In this document: in pieces, positions 8,031 through 17,078 of the stretch
Position numbering within the stretch: the first letter of the stretch is position 1
How the letters are laid out: each line of letters begins with the position of its first letter
Origin: Nitrospira sp. SG-bin2
GTDB taxonomy: Bacteria; Nitrospirota; Nitrospiria; Nitrospirales; Nitrospiraceae
Assembly: GCA_002083405.1 (NCBI GenBank)
Contig: LVWT01000007.1
Location: forward strand, 1-22,768
DNA length: 22,768 nt
Reading direction: 5' to 3'
Program-made: the position numbers and the translations under genes
Notes under the pieces: generated by a model
Seen by the model: only the letters and a program-made list of their open reading frames with translations
What the model was told of the DNA's origin: nothing
Databases searched by the model: none

Positions 8031-8630
8031 ATGATAGATCACGCTGTCGCATTGGATGCACGTATCGAACGGATGGTCGCGGACTATGTCCTGCATAATC
8101 GGGCGGCCGGACTACTGAAGACCATGCTCGACAATACCGGTGTCGGGCTCTCCCCAGTGATCGACCATCTGACGATCCGGACATTCGATATCGATCGTGG
8201 AGCGGAACCGTTTGTTGCCTTAGGCTATTCCTACGATGAAACGATCGAGTACGACGATTGGTATGCCAAGGTCTATCGCAAGGCCGGGTACCCTGCGCTG
8301 TTTGTCGATCAGGCCTATAACGACGAGCGAGGGAAAACCAGCATCATCCCGGGTTGGGTCAAGAAATTCGGCGACCAGATCTTTCACCATATCGCGGTAC
8401 GTGTCGAAGATATTGAGAAGGCCGTAGAGCGCCTCAAACGGAACGGCGTCGTATTTGCCGGGAACATTGTCGGGAACCGCGGAGATCATCTCCGTCAAAT
8501 CTTTTCTGCCCCTGAGACGGTCGATGGCCAGCCGTTCTCAGTCTTAGAACTGGCGGAACGGCATCGCGGCTATCTCGGCTTCCTGCCGCCGCAAGCCGAC
8601 AGCCTCATGAGATCCACCGCCCCGCGCTGA
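8031..8630 (+). CDS. VOC-fold metalloenzyme, DUF1338-like; candidate 2-oxoadipate dioxygenase
   Basis: A 199-residue protein of the vicinal-oxygen-chelate fold. 'VIDHLTIRTFDI' carries H46, 'IFHHIAVRVEDIEKAVERL' carries H119/H120, and 'FSVLELAERHRGYLGFLPPQ' carries E173, giving a plausible two-His-one-Glu iron or metal site. The 'IDHLTIRTF' opening and the 'LRQIFSAPE' block resemble DUF1338/HglS-type proteins, which convert 2-oxoadipate to 2-hydroxyglutarate, but those are about twice as long. I assign the VOC fold with confidence and the reaction by context: it follows two lysine-degradation enzymes in the same direction, 76 bp downstream. No aminoadipate transaminase is seen nearby. Other VOC roles such as a ring-cleavage dioxygenase or glyoxalase remain possible. 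Confidence 0.75.
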   Translation: MIDHAVALDARIERMVADYVLHNRAAGLLKTMLDNTGVGLSPVIDHLTIRTFDIDRGAEPFVALGYSYDETIEYDDWYAKVYRKAGYPALFVDQAYNDERGKTSIIPGWVKKFGDQIFHHIAVRVEDIEKAVERLKRNGVVFAGNIVGNRGDHLRQIFSAPETVDGQPFSVLELAERHRGYLGFLPPQADSLMRSTAPR

Positions 8631-8679
8631 TTCTGCCGTTCGCAACAAGGCCTGGCGCCTCGCCTCTTATGTCCCCTAA

Positions 8680-11600
8680 CTACTGCCAACTCGCTGCCAA
8701 CACCGCTTGCACCTGTGAGGGCTGCTGGTCGATGGCCTGATCCCAGGTGAGACCAGACTGCTGAGTGAACGCAGCCATGGCCTGAATTAGCTGATCGACC
8801 TGTGTACTGAGTAGGGTCTGCCCGTTACCCGCTTGAATTGTCTCAATGCGATTATTGCTACTCAGATACCAGTCTTTTACCGTGACCTGATCGGCTGAGC
8901 CATGAATGACCAGGCGCAAATCGTTGGCCTGCCGACTGACAACGAGATCCAATGGATTAATTGTCGCGCCAAACACCGCTCGGTCCTGGTTCCCATTGAA
9001 CGGATCGGAATCAAGAATGGTATCTTGGCCGTCTCCCCGCGAGAAATTGTAGAGATCGTTCCCCGAGTTGCCGGTCAATGTGTCATTCCCAGTCCCACCG
9101 GTGAACTGATCGGCCCCGCTGCCGCCGATGATCGTATCATTGCCAACCCCACCAAACAGTTGATCATCTCCCGCTGCACCGTCGAGGCTATCCACACCCT
9201 CTCCACCGAGGAGCAGATCGTTCCCACTGCCGCCCAAAAGTGTATCGTTACCAGCCCCGCCGTCGACGGTATCATTGCCAGAAACGCCATCCAGAATGTT
9301 ATTCCCACTATTGCCAATCAGGACGTTGTTAGCAGAACTCCCAGTGCCGTTGATGTTGCCTGTGCCAGTGAGCGTGAGATTTTCGACGTTCGCGCCAAGC
9401 GTAAAGGTCACAGAACTTTGCACTGAGTCTGTTCCGGCGTTGGCTAATTCAGTCACCATATCACTGACCGCATCCACGATATACGTGTCGTTATCGGCTC
9501 CACCGACAAGCGTATCGGTCCCAGCTCCACCGTCCAGCGTGTCATTGCCAGCGCCACCCGTGAGAGTATTATTGGCGCTATTACCGGTCAGGCCGTTATC
9601 GAGTGTGTTGCCGGTCCCATTGATTGCGGCGCTTCCGGTCAAGATAAGATGTTCCAGATTGGCCCCCAGCGTATAGGTCATACTGCTCTGGACTGTATCC
9701 GTACCTTCATTGGCCAATTCGGTAACGACATCACCAGTTGCACTCACCACATAGGTGTCATTCCCACTGTTACCTCTCATGGTATCCGAGCCAGCCCCCC
9801 CATCGAGCAGGTCGTTACCGGCGCCCCCATTTTGGGTATCGTTGCCGGTCAAGCCAAAGAGCTGATCGTTTCCGGCCCCGCCGGTGAGCACATCGTTACC
9901 CGTAGTGCCGGTCAGCGTCAGATTGGGAATCGTGACCGTCATATCAAACACATCGAATGCACTAAGATTCCCGCTATCGATCGCTGTAACCCTAAGACTC
10001 AGCACCCCAGCATCGCTATCAGCTGGCATGCCGCCGAAGGTCCGCGTCGTAGTGTTAAACGTGAGCCAGCTCGGCAAGGCAGTTCCATCTGCCCGCGTGG
10101 CGCTATAGGTGAGCGTATCCCCTGCATCGACATCGGCAAACACATTTGCGGCGATTGTGAAAGTGAAGGCAGTGCCTGTGCTGACCGCTTGATCGGCAAT
10201 CGGATGCACCACCGTCGGCGCATCATTCACGTTCTGGACCGTCAACGTAAACGTGTCGGAGGCCGCCAGCACACCGCTGTCCGTGGCGGTGACACAGAGA
10301 TCTAAAGTCCCCACTTCGCTGTTGGCTGGGGTCCCGGTAAACGTCCGCGTGACGGCATCAAAGCTCAGCCACGTCGGCAAGGCGGCCCCATTGGCTAGGC
10401 TGGCACTGTACGTCAACGCGTCGCCCAGATCCGCGTCGGCAAAGGTATTGGCCGGCACCGTGAACGTGAACACCGTATCCTCAAGGATGGTCTGATCCGC
10501 CAGCGGCGTCGCCACGCTCGGCGAGTCATTGACGTTCTGCACCATCAGGGTGAAGGTGTCGGACGTGCTCAGGCTGCCGCTGTCCGTGGCAATGACGCGA
10601 ATCTCCAGCACCCCCACCTCGCTATTGGTCGGAGTTCCGGTGAACGTCCGCGTAGCGACATCGAAACTCAACCAGCTCGGCAGAGCACTCCCGTTCGCCA
10701 GGGTCGCGCTGTACGTGAGAACATCGCCTGCATCTTGATCGGCAAACGTATTCACCGGCACGGTGAACGTGAAGGCCGCATCTTCCAGCGCCGTTTGATC
10801 GGCCAGCAGAGTCGCCACCGTCGGCGTCTCGTTCACATTCTGTACGGTCAACGTAAAGACATCGGACACGCTCAAGTTACCGGCATCCGTGGCCGTCACA
10901 CGCAGATCGAGACTCCCCACCTGTGCATCGTCCGGTATCCCGGTGAAGGTTTGCGTCATCGCATTGAAACTCAGCCACGCTGGCAAAGCCGTCCCATCAG
11001 CCAGGCTTGCGCTGTAGGTCAGCTGGTCGCCGGCATCGGAGTCGACAAAGGTATTGGCCGGTATTTGGATATTGACCGGTAGCTCCTCCGGTACCGTCTG
11101 ATCGGCAATCACATTGGCCACCACCGAAGCTTGATTGACTGGCCTGCCCAATAGCGAGGCCAGACTCGCAGTACTCCCATCGGCAAAAGCCAGCGTCTCA
11201 ACCACCAGCGAACCGTTGGCATTGGCCAGATCGAAATTACGCAGCACCAACCGGTCCATCCCGCTCACGCCCACTTGAATGGTGAGCGTCCGCGCAGTCC
11301 GGTCCTCAGAAAAACTCAGATCACTTTGGATGATCCCTGCGCCGAACTGAATCTGGTTCCCCTCGCCGACCGTTGCAATATCCTCGATCGTATCGATGCC
11401 GTCACCGAGGTTGAAGAGATAGGTGTCGTGGCCGCTGCCGCCACGGAGACCATCACTTCCAAATCTACCAGCGAGAGTATCGCGACCAGTGAGGCCAGAT
11501 AGAACATCTCCGTCTTCCGATCCGATCAAGACGTTGTCCAGCCCGTTACCTGTTCCGCTGAGCAGTAGCGGAGGAATGACATTGCCTCCGTCGTCGAAAA

Positions 11601-12159
11601 CAATCGGCGCTGAGATGAGCACGAGATTTTCAAGCTGTTCACCCAGCACATAGGAAACGGTGGCTCTGACTATATCGACCCCTTCATTCTCTAATTCCAC
11701 CACAGTCTGCTGTTGGCTATGGAGAATGTAGGTGTCATTGCCCGCTCCTCCGATAAAGAGATCATCAGCTGCACGAGGGACGCTTTCCCGACGGTCAAGG
11801 GTGCTCGTGAGAAACAGCGCCCCGCCAATGAACGAGAAACTCCCGGCGTCTTCCATCAGCACGTCATCACCGGCCCCGCCTAGAAGAATGTCGCTGCCGG
11901 TCCCTCTCACATAGGGCGGCCCTTCCAGTTCAAGAGCGATCCCTCCAACCAACACGTCATTCCCCGCGCCGCCGTCCAGGATATTGTCTCCTGTATTGCC
12001 GATGAGAAGGTTGTCCAACTCGTTGCCGGTTCCTCGCTCAGCGTTTGGCAATACGGAGCTGGTACTCTCCGCAAGGATAAGATTCTCCACCTGCGGATCC
12101 AGTACATAATCAAAGAGGCTCTGAACCGTGTCGATCCCCTCACCCGGCGCTTCGATCAC
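8680..12159 (-). CDS. RTX protein, C-terminal part (frame 4): cadherin-like repeats and secretion tail
   Basis: A 1159-residue open frame; its apparent GTG start at 12159 is an artefact, since the reading is continuous with the upstream frame after a one-base correction near 12200. Residues 1-345 hold RTX nonapeptides, two 'ENL' modules and an HCBP-related module ('IQFGAGIIQSDLSFSED'). Residues 346-747 are four tandem cadherin/He_PIG-like domains with 'LTYSASLADGTALPAWLSF', 'TFTGTP' and 'VTATDSG' blocks ending in 'TLTVQNVNDAP'. Residues 751-1050 return to GGAGNDTLDGG-type repeats. Residues 1060-1140 form a last HCBP-related module, followed by 'VDQLIQAMAAFTQQSG' and a terminal 'VLAASWQ', typical of type I-secreted RTX proteins. 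A single unexpected cysteine occurs in the third cadherin-like domain. Confidence 0.88.
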   Translation of the reverse strand: MIEAPGEGIDTVQSLFDYVLDPQVENLILAESTSSVLPNAERGTGNELDNLLIGNTGDNILDGGAGNDVLVGGIALELEGPPYVRGTGSDILLGGAGDDVLMEDAGSFSFIGGALFLTSTLDRRESVPRAADDLFIGGAGNDTYILHSQQQTVVELENEGVDIVRATVSYVLGEQLENLVLISAPIVFDDGGNVIPPLLLSGTGNGLDNVLIGSEDGDVLSGLTGRDTLAGRFGSDGLRGGSGHDTYLFNLGDGIDTIEDIATVGEGNQIQFGAGIIQSDLSFSEDRTARTLTIQVGVSGMDRLVLRNFDLANANGSLVVETLAFADGSTASLASLLGRPVNQASVVANVIADQTVPEELPVNIQIPANTFVDSDAGDQLTYSASLADGTALPAWLSFNAMTQTFTGIPDDAQVGSLDLRVTATDAGNLSVSDVFTLTVQNVNETPTVATLLADQTALEDAAFTFTVPVNTFADQDAGDVLTYSATLANGSALPSWLSFDVATRTFTGTPTNSEVGVLEIRVIATDSGSLSTSDTFTLMVQNVNDSPSVATPLADQTILEDTVFTFTVPANTFADADLGDALTYSASLANGAALPTWLSFDAVTRTFTGTPANSEVGTLDLCVTATDSGVLAASDTFTLTVQNVNDAPTVVHPIADQAVSTGTAFTFTIAANVFADVDAGDTLTYSATRADGTALPSWLTFNTTTRTFGGMPADSDAGVLSLRVTAIDSGNLSAFDVFDMTVTIPNLTLTGTTGNDVLTGGAGNDQLFGLTGNDTQNGGAGNDLLDGGAGSDTMRGNSGNDTYVVSATGDVVTELANEGTDTVQSSMTYTLGANLEHLILTGSAAINGTGNTLDNGLTGNSANNTLTGGAGNDTLDGGAGTDTLVGGADNDTYIVDAVSDMVTELANAGTDSVQSSVTFTLGANVENLTLTGTGNINGTGSSANNVLIGNSGNNILDGVSGNDTVDGGAGNDTLLGGSGNDLLLGGEGVDSLDGAAGDDQLFGGVGNDTIIGGSGADQFTGGTGNDTLTGNSGNDLYNFSRGDGQDTILDSDPFNGNQDRAVFGATINPLDLVVSRQANDLRLVIHGSADQVTVKDWYLSSNNRIETIQAGNGQTLLSTQVDQLIQAMAAFTQQSGLTWDQAIDQQPSQVQAVLAASWQ
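9025..9909 (-). repeat. C-terminal RTX nonapeptide array
   Basis: Coding repeats of GGxGxDxLx type, with 27-base periodicity in blocks, interrupted by two 'ENLTLTG'-type modules. They form Ca2+-binding parallel beta-rolls just before the secretion tail. Confidence 0.85.
9919..11124 (-). repeat. Four tandem ~303-bp repeats encoding cadherin/He_PIG-like domains
   Basis: Units at about 10822-11124, 10519-10821, 10216-10518 and 9919-10215. The junction 'VQNVN(E/D)xP' recurs every 101 residues. Conserved blocks are 'ADQT', 'TFADxDAGDxLTYSA', 'LPxWLSF', 'RTFTGTP' and 'VTATDSG'. The second and third units look most alike; the fourth is the most diverged. Confidence 0.85.
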
Positions 12160-15100
12160 CGCGTAATTCCCAGAAACGCCCGAGCTTCCGAAGACATAGG
12201 ATCGTCTCCATCCAACCCGGTTAGAGTGGCAGGAAATGACGCATAGAGTACATCATCGGATGACGTTGCTGTGGGAATACCGACGTTCGACGATGACAAC
12301 GCCAGGCTCCACTGAGTACCATCAGCGAATCGCACGACCGCTTGAATCGTTTCCGGCCCCACCGCAAACCAATCCGTTGAGAGCTGGATCGTCAACTGCT
12401 CTCCACTGGACGAGATGAGCAGATCTGCGCTGGACGCTGAGCGCCACGTCAACGAGACATCGCCTGGAGCAATCCCTGCTGCTATCTCAATGACATCGAT
12501 GTCATTTCTGTTGTTATCAACCGTGACCAGGTCAACACCGGATCCCAGGCCAAACAGGACGGTATCGACGCCCGTCCCGAGAATCAGGGTGTCGTCCCCG
12601 GCCCCTCCATCGAAACGATTCGTGCCCCGGAAATCGATAAGGGTATCATTGCCCGCCCCACCCAGGAGGGTATCGTCGCCGATGATCTGATTCCCGAAAA
12701 ACGGCTGGAACGTAACATCCCCGTATAGCGTATCCTTGCCGCGCCCCCCCACTACCACATCATTACCGGCGGACCCGATCAACAGATCGTGGCCTTCACT
12801 ACCCAGAATAGTTTCACTGTCGAATGTGCCGGTGATGGTCGTACCAGGCAGCGCTCGCGCACTCAGCTCCGCGCTGTTCCACACAGTGCCATCAGTAAAG
12901 CGCACTTGTTTCTGGTCGTAGCCGGGTGAATCAAAGAAAGAGATGAGCGTCAGTTCATCGGTCGTGTCGCGAATGGCCAGCTCCAGGTTGTATCCGTTCC
13001 GGTAGACCTCCACATCCCCGGCCGTGACGGCCGCAGTGAACTGAATCGTATCGATCTCATCGGCAGTCCCGGAATCAAACACCGTATCGCGTCCCGCTCC
13101 ACGACCGAACAGATAGGTGTCGGCGCCGCCGAAACCCATGAGACTGTCGTTCTCAATACCGCCGTCCAAGACATTCGCCGCACTATTCCCTCGTATCTCG
13201 TTGTTCAGCGCATTGCCGGTTCCATCTACCGAAGCCACGCCTGTCAGCGTGAGATTTTCCACATTGGTCGACAGTTGATGGCTGACAGTCGACAGCACCG
13301 AGTCCAGGCCCTCATTCGCCTGCTCGGTTACGATATCGCCGATGTTGTCCACCACATAGGTATCAGCGCCCTCGCCGCCGATCAGGGTATCCGCGCCGAG
13401 CCCGCCGTTCAGCACATTATTCGCGCGGCCCCCAACCAACCTATTATTCAGTTCATTTCCATGTCCTGCCACCGTGTGTTCCGATGCCCCATAGGGCACG
13501 AGCAAGAAACTCCCGAAGTCCGGCACACGGGGATCGAGCATCGTCAGGTTTTCAATATGGTCCGGCAAGCGATAGTCGTGCGCGGCGATCACCGTATCGA
13601 TACCACCGGTGACGGTCTCAACAAGAATATCGTCATCGCCGTTCGGTCCGATCAGATAGGTATCGTTCCCGTCGCCGCCGGCCAGGACGCTGACCGAGCC
13701 ATCAGCACGCAGCACGTTATCCAGCTCGTTGCCTGTGCCGGTCAGCGAAGCGCTGCCGGTGAGCGTCAGGTTCTCGACGTTGGCTCCTAGCGTCGTACTG
13801 ACACCGGTTTCTACTGTATCTGTGCCATCTCCATCGAACTCGACCGCTGTATCGCCCGCACCCACCACATAGGTGTCGTTGCCGACGCCGCCGGTCAACA
13901 CGTTGGCGGCGAGGTTCCCCGTCAGCACATTATCGAGATCATTGCCCAGCCCGCTGATCGCCGTGTTCCCGGTCAACGTTAAGTTCTCGACATTGGCTGA
14001 CAACTGGTAGGTGACTGCCGCCTGCACCGTATCCGTACCTTCATTCTCCAACTCGGTGACGACATCACCGGCATTATCAACGACGTACGTGTCATCGCCT
14101 GTCCCACCGATGAGCTGATCGGCGTCGGCGCCTCCGTCCAAACGATCATTTCCACCGAGACCCGTCAGCTGATCCGCGCCCTCAAGCCCGAATAACCGCT
14201 CGTTGCCGTTTTCCCCAATCAGTAGATCGGGCCCGGCCGTTCCGGTGATCACCGGAGTGACGAGATCTTCGATCGCGGCCCGATCCCAGACCGTGCCGTC
14301 GGCAAACTCGACTCGTTCAACCTGAAACACAGGGCCGAAGAAATACATCGATACCGTCAGCTGGTCCGCGCCGCCATTCAGACGCAAGACCAGGTCGTTG
14401 TGATCCCGCGTGGCCACAACGTCGGACGGCGACACCCCCACAGCCATCGCAATCCGATCCAGACTCCCGGCCGTATCCATCATCACATCCTGTCCGGAAC
14501 CGGGGCCAAAGAGATAGGTGTCGTTGCCCTGCCCGCCGATGAGGTCGTCGTTGCCCGCACCTCCCTCAAGAGTATCGTTGCCGGCTCCGCTGCGGAGCAC
14601 ATCGGTGCCGTCGCCCCCGCTCATGCGGTCGGTCACACTCGTCCCCTCCAACTGGTCATCACCGGCCGTTCCCGTCATATCGAACCCGCGCGCAAGCAGC
14701 TGGGCATAGGTCAGCGTGCTCCCATCGGAAAAGCGGAAGGCATCCACCGAGTGTGGACCAAGCACATTAGTCCGATCGAAGGTGTCGAGTTGAATCGCAT
14801 CGCCGTGTGTTCCGACATGAAGCAGTAGGTCGATGAGGCTGGGGTTAGATTGATCGGGAGTTAGATCCAACCGAAGATCGGCAGCCGTGATGCCAGGACC
14901 GAACACCACTTCATTGCCCGCGCCGGCTGAGGCCGTATCGACAATGGTGTCGGTCCCGTCGCCCAGATTGAAAAAGTAGGAGTCCTGCCCGTCCCTGCCT
15001 TCCAGACGATCGTTGCCAAGTCCTCCGCGGAAGCGGTCAACCACATTGGTTCCCGATAAAAAGTCGTCGGACACTGTCCCGTCAATATCGAACCCGCGCG

Positions 15101-17078
15101 CCACCAGATCGGCATAGGAGATCACCGTACCATCTGCCAATTCGATTCGCTCGATGGTCTGAGACCCAAACACATCGAATGCAGATCCTGATTGAATACC
15201 GTTCGAGCCAGTGCCCACCGTGACGACAATCTGCCCGGACTGAATGGTAAGGAATACTGAACTGGATGTGATCCCACTACCAAACACCACCGTATCAATA
15301 TCGGAACCTGGCCCGGAGTCAACCAGGGTATCGAGCCCATCGCCGAGATTGAAGCGGTAGGTATCACTTCCATCGCCGCCGTACAGCTGGTCATCCCCTG
15401 TGCCGCCAATCAGAGTATCCTGCCCGTGTCCCCCATCAAGGAAATCGATGCCGCTTCCACCAACCAGCGTATCCGCTCCGGTCTCCCCAAAGAGCAGGTC
15501 GTCATCCGCTTCGCCATAGACCGTGTCATTTCCATCGGCCCCGCGTACAATATCGTTACCGGCTCCTGCAAAGATGGTCTCGTGAAAGGCCATTCCATCG
15601 ATCGTCTCAGCCAGCGACGTCCCATTGACGGTGATGCCACGGGCCGCCAGTTCAGCAAACGTCAGTGTGGAGCTATCGTCAAATTGGATCGTGTCTATGG
15701 AACTGCCGCCCTGCCCACTGCGCTCTGAGAGAACAATCCCATCGCCAGACAGACCGATAGAAAGATACAGGGCTTGCCCCTGACTGCGGCTCAGAGACAA
15801 TCCGCTTGAGGCGATGCCCGCGCCAAAAATCAGCTGATTGCCTTCATCGGCTGTATCGACGATCGTATCCACGCCATCCCCAGCATGAAAACGATACGTA
15901 TCAAGCCCCACACCCCCGGAGAGTTGATCATTGCCCGGCCCGCCGATTAACTCATCGTTTCCAGCACCGGCGTACACCACATCGTTTCCGCCAAGAGCCG
16001 AGATGGTGTCGTCGGTGGAGCCAGTACGGATGAGGTTATTCCGGTCATCAGCCGAAACCACTCCGCCCGGGAGCGGCAGCTGATTGGCCAACACCACTTG
16101 TAGCCCACTGGAGAACTGCAGGGTATCCACCACATACTCGAATGCATTGGGATTGAATCCAAGTAACTGAACTGAACCACCGCCCGCAACCTGAATGGTG
16201 AGTGTTTGGGTGAGTTCGTCCTGAAGGAAGGTCAGTGACTGTAGCGTAATGCCCGAACCGAACTGCAACACATTCCCTTCCCCTGGAAGCGCCAGATCGT
16301 TGATCGTGTCCTGACCGTCGCCGAGATCGTACAGATAGACATCGGAGCCACTTCCGCCCACAAGATCATCATTATCGAGTCCTCCCGAAAGGATATCGGC
16401 TCCATCCTCACCGATCAGAATGTCAAACCCCTCTTCCCCAAAAAGCTGATCGTTTTCTGTACCGCCATAGAGCACATCGTTACCTAATTCACCGAACAGC
16501 CGATCACTGTCTGCTCCTCCATCAAGCAAATCAGCTCCATCGCCACCTTGGAGCGTATCAGCCTCCTCATCCCCAAAGAGACTGTCTGCCCCACTCTCTC
16601 CCAAAAGCACATCAGCCCCTGCGCCTCCAGCCATGACATCATTGCCGAGCCCGCCTTGCAAGTGATCGGCTTGGTCACCGCCATCTAATGAATCGTTGCC
16701 GCCACCCCCGAAAAGCCGATCAATGCCCACTCCTCCGTCGAGCACATCGTTACCACCACCGCCTTGCAGTTCATCATCCCCCGCTCCACCATCAAGCGTG
16801 TCATCGGCCCCTTGCGTTTCGATGTTCGAATAGTCCCCAATCAACAGATCATTGCCGTCTCCCCCAAACAATGCATCTTCGCCACCCCCACCCACAATTT
16901 CATCGTCCCCGGCCTCGCCTTCGAGCCAATCATTACCCTCTTGAACAACCGCCACATTTTGATCATCTCCCCACATAATATCGTCGCCATCGCCGCCCAG
17001 AAGAATGTCATCCCCCCCCGTCCCCGTACAGCGTATCGTTCCCTTCTCCCCCATCCAAATAATCACTGCCGCCCTCAA
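12156..17078 (-). CDS. RTX protein, central part (frame 3)
   Basis: A 1640-residue open frame. Its first ~22 residues (to 'CTGTG') are out-of-frame reading; true sequence begins at the frameshift near 17012 with 'GGDDILLGGDGDDIMWG'. An almost unbroken GGxGxDxLx array fills roughly residues 22-245. After it, RTX clusters alternate with about seven HCBP-related modules ('LQFGSGITLQSLTF', 'IFGAGIASSGLSLS', 'VFGSGITSSSVFL', 'VFGPGITAADLRLD' and others), each ending in a 'FADGTVW' or 'DGSTLTYAQLLARGF' block. Four 'NVENLTLTG'-type beta-helix modules follow 'DTYVVDNAGDVVTE'. The last correct residues are '...TLTGLDGDD'; the tail 'PMSSEARAFLGITR' is produced by the frameshift, since the other frame reads YVFGSSGVSGNYAV into the next segment. 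This is the Ca2+-binding, extracellular stalk of the protein. Confidence 0.88.
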   Translation of the reverse strand: MRAAVIIWMGEKGTIRCTGTGGDDILLGGDGDDIMWGDDQNVAVVQEGNDWLEGEAGDDEIVGGGGEDALFGGDGNDLLIGDYSNIETQGADDTLDGGAGDDELQGGGGNDVLDGGVGIDRLFGGGGNDSLDGGDQADHLQGGLGNDVMAGGAGADVLLGESGADSLFGDEEADTLQGGDGADLLDGGADSDRLFGELGNDVLYGGTENDQLFGEEGFDILIGEDGADILSGGLDNDDLVGGSGSDVYLYDLGDGQDTINDLALPGEGNVLQFGSGITLQSLTFLQDELTQTLTIQVAGGGSVQLLGFNPNAFEYVVDTLQFSSGLQVVLANQLPLPGGVVSADDRNNLIRTGSTDDTISALGGNDVVYAGAGNDELIGGPGNDQLSGGVGLDTYRFHAGDGVDTIVDTADEGNQLIFGAGIASSGLSLSRSQGQALYLSIGLSGDGIVLSERSGQGGSSIDTIQFDDSSTLTFAELAARGITVNGTSLAETIDGMAFHETIFAGAGNDIVRGADGNDTVYGEADDDLLFGETGADTLVGGSGIDFLDGGHGQDTLIGGTGDDQLYGGDGSDTYRFNLGDGLDTLVDSGPGSDIDTVVFGSGITSSSVFLTIQSGQIVVTVGTGSNGIQSGSAFDVFGSQTIERIELADGTVISYADLVARGFDIDGTVSDDFLSGTNVVDRFRGGLGNDRLEGRDGQDSYFFNLGDGTDTIVDTASAGAGNEVVFGPGITAADLRLDLTPDQSNPSLIDLLLHVGTHGDAIQLDTFDRTNVLGPHSVDAFRFSDGSTLTYAQLLARGFDMTGTAGDDQLEGTSVTDRMSGGDGTDVLRSGAGNDTLEGGAGNDDLIGGQGNDTYLFGPGSGQDVMMDTAGSLDRIAMAVGVSPSDVVATRDHNDLVLRLNGGADQLTVSMYFFGPVFQVERVEFADGTVWDRAAIEDLVTPVITGTAGPDLLIGENGNERLFGLEGADQLTGLGGNDRLDGGADADQLIGGTGDDTYVVDNAGDVVTELENEGTDTVQAAVTYQLSANVENLTLTGNTAISGLGNDLDNVLTGNLAANVLTGGVGNDTYVVGAGDTAVEFDGDGTDTVETGVSTTLGANVENLTLTGSASLTGTGNELDNVLRADGSVSVLAGGDGNDTYLIGPNGDDDILVETVTGGIDTVIAAHDYRLPDHIENLTMLDPRVPDFGSFLLVPYGASEHTVAGHGNELNNRLVGGRANNVLNGGLGADTLIGGEGADTYVVDNIGDIVTEQANEGLDSVLSTVSHQLSTNVENLTLTGVASVDGTGNALNNEIRGNSAANVLDGGIENDSLMGFGGADTYLFGRGAGRDTVFDSGTADEIDTIQFTAAVTAGDVEVYRNGYNLELAIRDTTDELTLISFFDSPGYDQKQVRFTDGTVWNSAELSARALPGTTITGTFDSETILGSEGHDLLIGSAGNDVVVGGRGKDTLYGDVTFQPFFGNQIIGDDTLLGGAGNDTLIDFRGTNRFDGGAGDDTLILGTGVDTVLFGLGSGVDLVTVDNNRNDIDVIEIAAGIAPGDVSLTWRSASSADLLISSSGEQLTIQLSTDWFAVGPETIQAVVRFADGTQWSLALSSSNVGIPTATSSDDVLYASFPATLTGLDGDDPMSSEARAFLGITR
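12197..12202. other. Frameshift site 3 (not in a homopolymer)
   Basis: Coding strand reads GGAGACGATCCTATGTC. One more base between GAT and CC would give GDDTYVF, the expected RTX consensus, and joins the central frame to the C-terminal frame. Confidence 0.75.
16340..17011 (-). repeat. Uninterrupted RTX nonapeptide array
   Basis: About 220 residues of nearly continuous GGxGxDxLx repeats at the start of the central segment, the longest unbroken beta-roll in the protein. Confidence 0.8.

Noticed and set aside
8647..8664. Small AGGC/GCCT hairpin between the convergent VOC and RTX genes as a terminator
   Set aside because: Only four pairs and no T-run on either strand.
9649..10305. Long plus-strand open frames opposite the RTX gene (also 8902-9426, 14400-14828 and others)
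   Set aside because: They are mirror images of the repetitive Gly/Asp-rich coding strand, with biased composition and no motif, and the minus-strand frames explain the DNA fully.
16340..17011. Regularly spaced short repeats that could suggest a CRISPR array
   Set aside because: The 27-base periodicity is that of RTX nonapeptide codons, the units are imperfect and there are no unrelated spacers.
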